A model generated the notes under the pieces. That model saw only the letters and a list, made by a program, of their open reading frames with translations, ran no database searches and had not been told where the DNA came from. This document shows positions 8,102 to 16,441 of a stretch of DNA of 64,000 bases, piece by piece (positions within the stretch are counted from its first letter, which is position 1; the number at the start of each line of letters is the position of its first letter). The stretch lies in the NCBI GenBank assembly GCA_965205905.1, contig CBDBHZ010000012.1, positions 496,001-560,000 on the forward strand, in the 5' to 3' direction. The position numbers were made by a program, and so were the translations under genes. The stretch comes from JAHZMA01 sp965205905 (GTDB lineage Bacteria > Pseudomonadota > Alphaproteobacteria > JABAAW01 > JAHZMA01).

Positions 8102-8896
8102 ATGAATCTTCTTACATTGCGGGATAATATCGATAGGCTAGATGATACACTGCTTGAAACATTAGAACAGCGTTTCAAGTTGGTGCATGACATTGGCTTA
8201 CAAAAAGATAAAAGCTTCTATGTGGGGCGCCCTATCCGTGAGGCTGAACAGCTGACTCGATGGATGCGTGATTTTCCCGAACTCCCCCTGCCCACCCTAT
8301 TAGCTATTTTTCGGGCGTTGGTAACCACCGCCATCACCAAAGAAGTGGCGCATTTTACTGTGCATAGCGCGAAGCAAACCGAAACCATTGCCAGCAATTA
8401 TTATGGCGTTGCCGATATTATCTGCCACCAAAATGCCAAACAATTATTCACCGCGCAACAGGCGGCTGATGGTAACAAGCATCAGCATTTTATCAGCATC
8501 ATTCCGCTAGATGATGCTAGCTATTGGCCCAATGAAACGATTGGTGAAACGATTGGTGAAATAATTGGTAAAAACCTATCTATCATTGAAGCTTTGCCGA
8601 TTGAAAGCGAGCAAAAACAGGCGGTAATTTTAGGCTATCTGCCTGATGAATTTATCCCGCATAACCATCTGTTTTATTGTGATGACATGCTTGAGCTTTC
8701 TGACGATATTAAGGTGTTTGCGACTATGGATAATAAGGTGATTTACTGCTATCATAGTAATGAGACTTGGCAAACAGCCCATGAGAAACTATCAAATCAG
8801 ACTGGTAACTCACTTGCAATCACCTATCTTGGCGGTTATAGTGTTTCGGTGCAGAACGCCCTGAAAAGCCAAAATGTGCGAAATCAAAACATATAG
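8102..8896 (+). CDS. Chorismate mutase (AroQ type) with C-terminal extension
   Basis: The first 80 or so residues are an AroQ-type chorismate mutase: LRDNIDRLDDTLLETLEQR, then a basic and hydrophobic helix, then REAEQLTRW, as in the all-helical fold that turns chorismate into prephenate. The remaining roughly 180 residues are not a prephenate dehydratase or dehydrogenase and I do not recognise them; they contain a small GETIGEIIG duplication. I start the gene at ATG 8102 rather than the in-frame GTG at 8087, giving 264 residues. It stands first in a tight group with an aminotransferase and a tyrosine-pathway dehydrogenase, which together would make tyrosine from chorismate. Confidence 0.82.
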   Translation: MNLLTLRDNIDRLDDTLLETLEQRFKLVHDIGLQKDKSFYVGRPIREAEQLTRWMRDFPELPLPTLLAIFRALVTTAITKEVAHFTVHSAKQTETIASNYYGVADIICHQNAKQLFTAQQAADGNKHQHFISIIPLDDASYWPNETIGETIGEIIGKNLSIIEALPIESEQKQAVILGYLPDEFIPHNHLFYCDDMLELSDDIKVFATMDNKVIYCYHSNETWQTAHEKLSNQTGNSLAITYLGGYSVSVQNALKSQNVRNQNI

Positions 8897-8904
8897 GCGG
8901 AAAT

Positions 8905-10011
8905 ATGGTATCCTTATCGGCAAAACCTTATTTGGAATCGATTGATATTTATCAAGCAGGCGTGAAAGCAGGCGATGAATTGCCTGATATTAACCTTTCT
9001 GCCAACGAAAATCCTTACGGTTGTGCCGAACAAGTCCGCGCCCATATTGCCGATTATATCACGCGCACCGCACCCCATACATTCAGCCTGTACCCAGAAC
9101 AAGGGTCTCTAAAATTACGCATGGCAATCGCTGATAAATACGGGCTTCCTTATCAAAATATTCTATGTGGCAATGGTTCTGACGAGCTTATCGCGCAAAT
9201 CGCGGCGGCATTCTTGAATGTAGGCGACCATCTGTTGCATTCACAATATGGCTTTGCTTGTTATCCGTTGGCTGCCAAAAAACATGGTGCAGTGCCGATT
9301 GCGCTTGAAGAGGATAATTTTACGCTTACCGCTGATAATATCATCAATGCCATTACTGATGATACCAAAATCATCATGCTTGCCAATCCCAATAACCCGA
9401 CTGGCTTTTATATCAATCATGCCGATTTACGGGCATTGCATCAGCGAATTCCACCCCATATTGTGCTGATGATTGATGAGGCCTATGCCGAATATGTTGA
9501 TGAAAACAACCTCGCCAGCGATGAAACTCATGCCACGCTTGCATTGGCAAAACAGGCGGAAAATATCGTGGTAACGCGTACGTTTTCAAAAGCGCATGGC
9601 TTGGCAGGTTTGCGGATTGGTTGGTGCTATGGTTCAGATATTATCATCAATGCCATGCTTAAAATTGCCGAACCGTTTAATGTGAATTTATTGGCGCAAC
9701 AAGCGGCGATGATGAGCCTAAATAGTGATGATTTTATCAGGCAATCGGTGAAAGATAATGCCGAAATGAAGCAGTTTTTGATGCAAGAATTGCCAAAATA
9801 TGGTTTGCATCCGCTCCCCTCACAAGCTAATTTTTTGCTATGTCATGCTAGTAGCACACAACGCGCAGAAAATATTTTCAACCAATTAAAAACGCAAAAA
9901 ATCCTGATACGCCATACCAAAAGCATGAATTTACCGACATATTTACGTATCACCATTGGCAGTGCTGCGCAAAATAACAGCTTGTTAGAAGCGTTAAAAA
10001 CCATCACATGA
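8905..10011 (+). CDS. hisC: Histidinol-phosphate/aromatic aminotransferase
   Basis: A 368-residue fold-type I PLP aminotransferase of the HisC family. Visible landmarks are LSANENPYG near the start, CGNGSDELI, the ANPNNPTG loop, DEAYAEY, the PLP lysine in TFSKAHGLAGLRIG (Lys229) and a C-terminal LRITIGS that supplies a substrate-binding Arg. HisC-type enzymes commonly also transaminate aromatic keto acids. The position between chorismate mutase and the prephenate dehydrogenase suggests use in Phe/Tyr synthesis, while the histidine cluster at 53.6-56.7 kb in this window lacks its own hisC, so this enzyme may serve both pathways. It overlaps the next gene by 4 bases. Confidence 0.92.
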   Translation: MVSLSAKPYLESIDIYQAGVKAGDELPDINLSANENPYGCAEQVRAHIADYITRTAPHTFSLYPEQGSLKLRMAIADKYGLPYQNILCGNGSDELIAQIAAAFLNVGDHLLHSQYGFACYPLAAKKHGAVPIALEEDNFTLTADNIINAITDDTKIIMLANPNNPTGFYINHADLRALHQRIPPHIVLMIDEAYAEYVDENNLASDETHATLALAKQAENIVVTRTFSKAHGLAGLRIGWCYGSDIIINAMLKIAEPFNVNLLAQQAAMMSLNSDDFIRQSVKDNAEMKQFLMQELPKYGLHPLPSQANFLLCHASSTQRAENIFNQLKTQKILIRHTKSMNLPTYLRITIGSAAQNNSLLEALKTIT

Positions 10012-11000
10012 CACAGGATTTCTCTCATATCGCCATCATCGGTTGCGGGCTGATTGGCAGTTCGATTTTACATGCGATTAACCGTTACTATCAGCATAGT
10101 GATAGCCAGAAACCTTGCTTGCATGTCATTGATAGCAACCCTAATCATCTGGCGCAGGCAAAGGAATTAAAGCTAGGTGATGAATATTTCACCGATGCCA
10201 AGCAAGGCGTACGGAACGCTGATTTTATCATTCTTGCCACTCCTGTCGGCGCGTACGCTTCTATCGCCAAACAGATTGCACAGAATATTCAAGCAGGCGC
10301 ACTCATCAGTGATGTTGGCTCGACCAAGCAGACCATTATCGCCCAGTTATGCGCCATATTGCCAACCCATTGTAGTTTTATTGCCGCGCACCCGATAGCA
10401 GGTACTGAAAATTCAGGTCCAAATGCGGGCTTTGCCAATCTGTTTGATGGGCGCTATGTGATTATCACGCCTGATGAGGATACGCAAGATTCACCCCTGC
10501 AAAAATTGATAGAATTTTGGAGAAATTTGGGCGCGATGGTTGAGATTATGTCGGCAAAAAGGCATGATAAGGTGCTTGCCATCACCAGCCATTTACCGCA
10601 TCTTATCGCGTACACCATTGTAGGTACGGCACGCAATTTAGAGAATGAATTTGATAGCACCCACGATGATGGCGATATTGCCGACAACAATAATGATGTC
10701 ATTCGTTTTTCGGCAGGTGGCTTTCGTGATTTCACCCGTATCGCCGCCTCAGACCCTATCATGTGGCGTGATGTGTTTCTGCATAACCGCGATGCTGTGC
10801 TAGAACTTTTAGGCAATTTCCGCAATGATTTAGATTTTTTAACCGAAGCGATTGAAACCAGCGATAGTGATGCATTGGAAAAATGGTTCACCGATACCCG
10901 AACCATCCGCCGTCAGATTATTGAAGAAAAACAAGCGGGGCAATTTATCGCAACCGAGAATAAACCAAACCAAAAACAAACAAATAGGAATAGAAAATGA
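10008..11000 (+). CDS. tyrC: Prephenate/arogenate (cyclohexadienyl) dehydrogenase
   Basis: A 330-residue NAD(P)-dependent dehydrogenase with the nucleotide-binding motif GCGLIG (12-17) and the family's AHPIAGTENSGP segment, plus ITSHLPHLIAY and GGFRDFTRIAASDP further on. These features are those of TyrA/TyrC proteins that convert prephenate or arogenate for tyrosine synthesis. No chorismate mutase or ACT domain is fused; the mutase is supplied by the separate gene two positions upstream. The start ATGA overlaps the hisC stop, and the end overlaps the trxB start in the same way, so the genes are translationally coupled. Whether prephenate, arogenate or both are used cannot be told here. Confidence 0.92.
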   Translation: MTQDFSHIAIIGCGLIGSSILHAINRYYQHSDSQKPCLHVIDSNPNHLAQAKELKLGDEYFTDAKQGVRNADFIILATPVGAYASIAKQIAQNIQAGALISDVGSTKQTIIAQLCAILPTHCSFIAAHPIAGTENSGPNAGFANLFDGRYVIITPDEDTQDSPLQKLIEFWRNLGAMVEIMSAKRHDKVLAITSHLPHLIAYTIVGTARNLENEFDSTHDDGDIADNNNDVIRFSAGGFRDFTRIAASDPIMWRDVFLHNRDAVLELLGNFRNDLDFLTEAIETSDSDALEKWFTDTRTIRRQIIEEKQAGQFIATENKPNQKQTNRNRK

Positions 11001-11929
11001 AAGCAACTTTAATCATTATCGGTTCAGGCCCTGCGGGCTACAGTGCCGCCATCTACGCCGCACGCGCTGGCTTAAACCCAGTGATGATAAGCGGTTTAGA
11101 ACAAGGCGGGCAATTAATGATTACCACTGATGTCGAGAATTATCCGGGCTTTGCCGATATTATCCAAGGTCCATGGCTGATGGAACAAATGAAAATTCAA
11201 GCCGAAAAAGTTGGCACAAAAATCATCAATGATACCATCAGCAAGGTGGATTTCACCGCTGGTAAACCATTTCTCATGCAAGGCGATAGTGGTGATGAAT
11301 ATAGCGCAGATGCGGTGATTATCTGCACGGGCGCAAAAGCGCGCTGGCTGGGCATACCATCAGAAGAGAAATTCAAGGGCTTTGGTGTTTCGGCATGTGC
11401 CACCTGCGATGGTTTCTTTTACCGCAATAAAAAAGTGGCGGTGATTGGCGGCGGTAATACCGCTGTGGAAGAGGCACTCTATCTCACCAACCATGCGACA
11501 AAAGTAGTGCTGGTGCATCGGCGCGACCAATTACGCGCTGAAAAAATTCTGATTGACCGTTTGCTGAATCATCCGAAGATTGAGGTGATGTGGAATCATG
11601 TGCTAGATGAAGTTTTAGGTGAGGATAATCCTGCAAATGTAACTGCCATGCGGCTGAAAGATGTTACCAACAATCAAACACAGAATATTGATATTGACGG
11701 CATTTTTATTGCCATCGGGCATAGCCCCGCCACCGATATTTTCAAAGGAAAAATTGATATGGATGATGCGGGCTATATCATCATCAAGCCTGACTGCACC
11801 CATACCAATATTGATGGTATTTTTGCCGCAGGTGATGTGCATGATACCATCTATCGCCAAGCCGTTACCGCTGCTGGTAGGGGGTGCATGGCTGCCCTTG
11901 ATGCCGAAAAATATATTGCATCTCTTTAA
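10997..11929 (+). CDS. trxB: Thioredoxin reductase
   Basis: A 310-residue flavoprotein of normal length. The FAD-binding loop GSGPAGYSAAIYAARAG is at residues 9-25, the redox-active pair is CATC (Cys134/Cys137), the NADPH loop GGGNTAVEEA follows, and the C-terminal GDVHDTIYRQAVTAAGRG binds FAD. It reduces thioredoxin with NADPH in the cytoplasm. The start overlaps the end of the tyrosine dehydrogenase gene by 4 bases, an unusual functional neighbour that probably reflects shared transcription rather than a shared pathway. Confidence 0.96.
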   Translation: MKATLIIIGSGPAGYSAAIYAARAGLNPVMISGLEQGGQLMITTDVENYPGFADIIQGPWLMEQMKIQAEKVGTKIINDTISKVDFTAGKPFLMQGDSGDEYSADAVIICTGAKARWLGIPSEEKFKGFGVSACATCDGFFYRNKKVAVIGGGNTAVEEALYLTNHATKVVLVHRRDQLRAEKILIDRLLNHPKIEVMWNHVLDEVLGEDNPANVTAMRLKDVTNNQTQNIDIDGIFIAIGHSPATDIFKGKIDMDDAGYIIIKPDCTHTNIDGIFAAGDVHDTIYRQAVTAAGRGCMAALDAEKYIASL

Positions 11930-11996
11930 TAGTAGGCTTTAACAAGGCAATTACAAATTTAATGCAATTAATGGTGAAATATGGCATAGTAGCCTC

Positions 11997-13163
11997 ATGA
12001 ATCTTCCGCCCACCATATTGATTGTTTTAATCATGATGCTTATTGTTGTGATAGGCGTGGTGATATTTTTCCGCTTGGCAGTTCAAAATCTTGCACGGGT
12101 TTTTGCGATATTCCTGCCCTTTAACATTCAAATTTTTGCCAGTGTTAGCCATAGGGCACTTGATAATACCAAAAATCACGATGCCATTAAGAAGCTGCTG
12201 CACAGTCTAAAAAAACAAGCAAAATTAAGCAATTCGCCACAAGTTTCAAGCGTTTACCTCAATCATCATGGTGCTGTACGTTTGTTTGATGTGCATTATG
12301 TGTACAGATTCGGCGTTGCCACCCTATGCCTTACCGATGTGACTGATATTGAAATTCTACAGAATAAATTGGCAACCAGAATTGGTGCTGAACATCAAAT
12401 ATTCAACAATCTCAATATTGGCATCAATATTCTTGATGAAAGTGGGCGTTTGCTATTTTGCAATGCGGTTCAAAATAAAATTTGGGGTACGCCAGATATT
12501 ACCGCAGGGGTTGCGTTAGATGATTTATTGATGATTCTTAAAAACAACAAAACATTGCCGAAAACATTGGAGAGTGATGATTTTATCGCCTCTGAACAAA
12601 ATTTGCTGAACAACCTTACCGAGGCTATTACTCAAATTCTGTATCTGCCTGATGGGCGTATCATTCAGCGCATTAGCACGCCCTATCCCGATGGTGGCAT
12701 TTTTCAATCAAGCGAAGATATTACTGAAATCACCAAATTAGAGCAAGACATACGCGGGTTACTTAGCGTGTATCGTAATACTCTGGATAATATTCAAGAG
12801 GGCATTGCGGTATTTAATGATAAAGGTTTTCTGCAATTATCAAACCCTGCCTTCACCCAAATATGGCATTTGAAAAGTAATTTGGTCAATAGCGCACCGC
12901 ATTATGAGGTTTTGCTAGAAAAAATTCTGCATCTGTTAGGCGGTGATGTTGAGGTGGCGCATTTTAAAAAACGCATCGGTAAGCTGATTCAAAAAAGAAG
13001 AGGCATAGAAACACGCATTCATCTGAAAAGCGGTGCGGTGATCCGCATGGCAGCATTTCCGATTTCTGAACAACGTCTGTTGCTGATTTTCAGGGATATT
13101 ACCCTGCAAGAACAATACCGTATTTTGCCTGATACCCCTCATCTGCGCGCAACACAAAGCTGA
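11997..13163 (+). CDS. Membrane-anchored PAS-domain protein without output domain
   Basis: A 388-residue protein with one N-terminal membrane helix (about residues 5-27) followed by cytoplasmic PAS-like segments. Two PAS-type stretches are recognisable: ILDESGRLLFCNAVQNKIW and, after a helical linker (LEQDIRGLLSVYRNTLDNI), EGIAVFNDKGFLQLSNPAFTQIW. It ends with RLLLIFRDIT, the place where related sensor proteins continue into a histidine kinase. No H-box or ATP-binding motifs are present, and no kinase fragment follows in any frame before the next gene at 13177. It may be a truncated kinase or an accessory sensor. No signal or partner can be named. Confidence 0.72.
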   Translation: MNLPPTILIVLIMMLIVVIGVVIFFRLAVQNLARVFAIFLPFNIQIFASVSHRALDNTKNHDAIKKLLHSLKKQAKLSNSPQVSSVYLNHHGAVRLFDVHYVYRFGVATLCLTDVTDIEILQNKLATRIGAEHQIFNNLNIGINILDESGRLLFCNAVQNKIWGTPDITAGVALDDLLMILKNNKTLPKTLESDDFIASEQNLLNNLTEAITQILYLPDGRIIQRISTPYPDGGIFQSSEDITEITKLEQDIRGLLSVYRNTLDNIQEGIAVFNDKGFLQLSNPAFTQIWHLKSNLVNSAPHYEVLLEKILHLLGGDVEVAHFKKRIGKLIQKRRGIETRIHLKSGAVIRMAAFPISEQRLLLIFRDITLQEQYRILPDTPHLRATQS

Positions 13164-13176
13164 TAAGTGTCGTATT

Positions 13177-14766
13177 TTGCTAAAAATTACTGATTTATCA
13201 CTGCACCTCGCCAATAATGCCATTTTGAAGAATATCAACCTTAATATCAATAAGGGCGAGACTGTTGCACTGATTGGGCAAAGCGGTGCGGGCAAAACCA
13301 TGTGTGCCTATGCGCTGATGAATCTGTTACCTGCCAATGCGTTAATGACTGGCACGATTACGCTTAACGGGCTGAATTTGCACGATACCGATATGACGCA
13401 AATTCGTGGCAATAAAATCGCGATGATTTTTCAGCATCCGCAACATGCCTTTAATCCTTTGCACACCATCGGCAGTCAAATCGCTGAAAGCCTTTGGATA
13501 CATCAGCGCATCACCGCAAAAAATGCCAGCAATATGATTGCCGAGCAACTATTGCAAGTGGGGTTGCATTATCCGTTTGCTATCATGCAAAAATATCCGC
13601 ATCAGCTTTCGGGTGGGCAGTGCCAACGGGCAATGATTGCGATGGCACTCATCAATAAGCCCGATTTGCTGATTGCCGACGAGCCGACCACCGCCTTAGA
13701 TGCGATTTTGCAACATCAGATTCTAGATTTACTGCTTTCATTGCAGGCGAAGCATCAGATGAGTTGCCTGTTTATCACCCATCATATCGGCATTGCCAAG
13801 AAGATGGCGCATAAATTGGCAGTGATTGAAAAAGGTGCCATTATTGAAAAAATTGGTATCGAACAGAGTGTTATTAAAGGCGCGCCCATAAAGTTGAAAA
13901 CCGCCTATGGCAAACAGCTGATTGATGCCCAAATCAATAACGAATTGCCGAATAATGATACTATCGGCACGCAGATATGTTTGCAGGTGAAGCAACTAAC
14001 CGTACGCTATACCCAAGCAAAAACCCAAGCAAATAAGAAGGCTTGCGATAATATCAACCTGATGATAAAGCAGGGTGAAACTTTAGGCATTGTTGGCAAA
14101 AGCGGCAGTGGTAAATCCACATTGGCGCAGGCGATTTTGAAGATTTTGCCTGAAAACACGCATCAAACAGGCGAGATATGGTTGGGTGATAATAATTTGA
14201 ACGCCCTTTCTAGCAAGCAATTAAAATATAAGCAATTAAAATTATTGCGGAGTGATATTCAGTTGCTCTTTCAACAACCGATTGCCGCCCTGCCCCCGCA
14301 TCTGCAAGTGGCTGATATTATTGCCGAAGCCCCTGATTTGCAAAAATTATGGCATAATAAGCTTGAACGTGCCAAAAAAATCACCGCGATGATGATTCAG
14401 ATGGGGCTTGATAAGACGCTTGCAATGCGCTATCCGCATCAGCTTTCTGGCGGACAGGCACAACGGGTTGCGCTTGCCCGTGCGTTAATGCTAAAGCCGA
14501 AATTGCTGATTTTAGATGAGCCGACTGCCGCGCTTGATATGGTGCATCAGGCGCAGATTATCTCGCTATTAAAGCAGTTGCAGGCAGAATTTCAGCTTTC
14601 TTATCTGTTTATTTCGCATGATATTGCGCTGATACAAAGCATCGCGCATCATATTATCGTGATTGATGATGGCGCGATAATTGAAAGTGGCGCCAACCCA
14701 GATTTATTCAAAAATCCCAAGCATCAGATAACCAAACAATTAATCAGTGCGAGTAATTTCATGTAA
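13177..14766 (+). CDS. Fused two-domain ABC transporter ATPase (YejF/oligopeptide type)
   Basis: A 529-residue protein holding two complete ABC ATPase domains. The first has GQSGAGKT, LSGGQCQRAMIA and LLIADEPTTALD; the second has GKSGSGKS, LSGGQAQRVALA and LLILDEPTAALD, each with a downstream His switch. Fused pairs of this kind drive peptide or microcin-type ABC importers (YejF, GsiA, DppDF-like). Permease and binding-protein genes are not nearby, so partner and substrate are unknown. The start is TTG at 13177, 14 bases after the PAS gene; no ATG gives a full first domain. It ends overlapping the convergent methyltransferase gene by 8 bases. Confidence 0.88.
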   Translation: MLKITDLSLHLANNAILKNINLNINKGETVALIGQSGAGKTMCAYALMNLLPANALMTGTITLNGLNLHDTDMTQIRGNKIAMIFQHPQHAFNPLHTIGSQIAESLWIHQRITAKNASNMIAEQLLQVGLHYPFAIMQKYPHQLSGGQCQRAMIAMALINKPDLLIADEPTTALDAILQHQILDLLLSLQAKHQMSCLFITHHIGIAKKMAHKLAVIEKGAIIEKIGIEQSVIKGAPIKLKTAYGKQLIDAQINNELPNNDTIGTQICLQVKQLTVRYTQAKTQANKKACDNINLMIKQGETLGIVGKSGSGKSTLAQAILKILPENTHQTGEIWLGDNNLNALSSKQLKYKQLKLLRSDIQLLFQQPIAALPPHLQVADIIAEAPDLQKLWHNKLERAKKITAMMIQMGLDKTLAMRYPHQLSGGQAQRVALARALMLKPKLLILDEPTAALDMVHQAQIISLLKQLQAEFQLSYLFISHDIALIQSIAHHIIVIDDGAIIESGANPDLFKNPKHQITKQLISASNFM

Positions 14767-16060
14767 TTTTCTGCAAAAACGCGATAAAAAATCCATCGCA
14801 TCCATGCTTATCAGGGCGTAATTGCAGATAGGGATTATCTGTGCCAGCCTCTAATTTTTGAGATGTTTCAGGCGCAAACGCACTCACCGATACGGGCTGA
14901 AACGCTTTGCCCTCATCACTTTCAAGAAAGCTTTCTATTATCTCCTGATTTTCAGATGCCAGTAATGAACATGTAACATAGCAAACGAAACCATTAACAG
15001 CAGTTTTGCTTGCCGCTTGCCGTAAAATATTGGCTTGGGTTGCTTGTAAAGCAGTCAGCTTTTCTTTTGTTAATTTCCATTTGCGGTCGGGGTTACGGCG
15101 CAATGTGCCAATCAGCGAGCATGGCACATCAGCCAGCACCAAATGGAATTTACGCTTAATATGTTGGGCATTATGATAAATTTTTGCATCTAATTTACCG
15201 CTCGTTGCGTTGCCATCTCGATAATTTTTCAACCGTATTTTCAGTCTATCGCGGTTTCTTGCATCAATATTGAGTGCCACAAAATCGACCGCAATCTCAT
15301 CACTGATAGTGGGTGCAAAACTATTCATCGCCAGTAATTTACCACCAGAACCCGCACAAAAATCCAAAATTCGCGCATGTTTTTTGCCTTCTTGTTTGGT
15401 TGCTAATATCGCTGCCTGTAACGAAAGCAAAGCGACAATCTGCGCGCCCTCATCTTGATAATCTGGCGCATAATTATCTTGATTATTTTTACCGCCAAAG
15501 AAATCATTGGATAATCGTTTGCCAACATGCAAGGCAAAAGGCGAATATTTGCCTTTGGTTACCGCAATATCGTCCGAAACCAAACGGTCATATAATTTAT
15601 CAACATCATCAAACGTCTCACAACGTAACGTAATCGGTGCTTGGCGTTGCATCGCTTGCATCAGTGCCATGCTATCGGGCAATGATTGCAAATGCTGATA
15701 CAGAAAATCTGGCATATTTTCAACGGGTGATATATTTTCTAAATCAGGCAATTGTGATAAATCCGCGCCATCATCTGAAAGTAGCGGGGTTTCACCTGCG
15801 CCCGATAAATGCCTATTCGATAAATAAAGGGCAATATCGGCACGGCTTGCGGTCTCATATTTTTGCGCCCATTCATCGATAGATGTTTTGTAGCGCAAAT
15901 AACAATAAAAGCCCGATTGTAGCACCCTTCTATCGCGTGCGCCGATATAACGCCTGCCTTTATAGTAACGCCTAAACACACTATCGGCAGCATAATTTTC
16001 AGCTTCCCACTGTGTTATAATCTCTTCTAGAGCAATTTTTTGTTGTGATAGATGCATCAA
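14759..16060 (-). CDS. rsmB: RsmB/NOL1-NOP2-type rRNA (cytosine-C5) methyltransferase
   Basis: A 433-residue SAM-dependent methyltransferase of the NOL1/NOP2/Sun family. The SAM loop is FCAGSGGKLLAM, the motif IV catalytic region reads LADVPCSLIGTLRRNPD, and the motif VI cysteine is in VTCSLLASEN, which together define the two-cysteine mechanism of RNA m5C methylation. The N-terminal 150 residues are helical, similar to the NusB-like extension of RsmB, the enzyme acting on C967 of 16S rRNA; RsmF-type alternatives are less likely. The usual small residue after PCS is Leu here instead of Gly. It stands alone on the minus strand, downstream of tRNA-Leu. Confidence 0.85.
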   Translation of the reverse strand: MMHLSQQKIALEEIITQWEAENYAADSVFRRYYKGRRYIGARDRRVLQSGFYCYLRYKTSIDEWAQKYETASRADIALYLSNRHLSGAGETPLLSDDGADLSQLPDLENISPVENMPDFLYQHLQSLPDSMALMQAMQRQAPITLRCETFDDVDKLYDRLVSDDIAVTKGKYSPFALHVGKRLSNDFFGGKNNQDNYAPDYQDEGAQIVALLSLQAAILATKQEGKKHARILDFCAGSGGKLLAMNSFAPTISDEIAVDFVALNIDARNRDRLKIRLKNYRDGNATSGKLDAKIYHNAQHIKRKFHLVLADVPCSLIGTLRRNPDRKWKLTKEKLTALQATQANILRQAASKTAVNGFVCYVTCSLLASENQEIIESFLESDEGKAFQPVSVSAFAPETSQKLEAGTDNPYLQLRPDKHGCDGFFIAFLQKIT

Positions 16061-16187
16061 TCCGCCTGCAAAACGATAATAATTGTTGATTTTTTGACAA
16101 AAATATACTAGTATACAAGCAAGGTTATGTTTATAGAGTCAGAATGACCAAATCAACATCACCTAAAGATGATAATGTTTTATTGGC

Positions 16188-16274
16188 TGGTGCCCACTCC
16201 CGGACTCGAACCGGGACGGTATAAATACCGAGGGATTTTAAGTCCCTTGCGTCTACCAATTCCGCCAAGTGGGC
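16188..16274 (-). tRNA. tRNA-Leu (anticodon UAA)
   Basis: On the minus strand an 87-base tRNA can be folded. The acceptor stem pairs GCCCACT with AGTGGGC and ends in an encoded ACCA. The D-arm contains GGTAGACGC, the anticodon stem AGGGA/TCCCT encloses the loop CTTAAAA with anticodon TAA, the long variable arm is a GGTATTTATACC hairpin as expected for a class II tRNA, and the T-arm is CCGGTTCGAGTCCGG. All parts are intact. Confidence 0.97.
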
Positions 16275-16406
16275 ATATGTTCATCTGACTATAGCGAGAT
16301 ACAGCACATAAGTGCATTTATAAATAATCAATATTGACCGCTGTGTAAAGCGTAAATATCGATATTTGAGATTTTAATGCTGTTATAAACAGCCTAAATG
16401 ATTGTT

Positions 16407-16421
16407 GACTATAAAATAGTC
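16407..16421 (+). promoter_or_regulatory. Short palindrome upstream of the coiled-coil gene
   Basis: GACTAT (16407-16412) and ATAGTC (16416-16421) flank AAA, 20 bases before the ATG at 16442. It overlaps a weak TTGACT (16405-16410) / TATAAA (16426-16431) pair with a short 15-base spacing, so it could be an operator on a poor promoter. Evidence is limited to the sequence symmetry. Confidence 0.25.
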
Positions 16422-16441
16422 GCGCTATAAATGAGGAAAAG

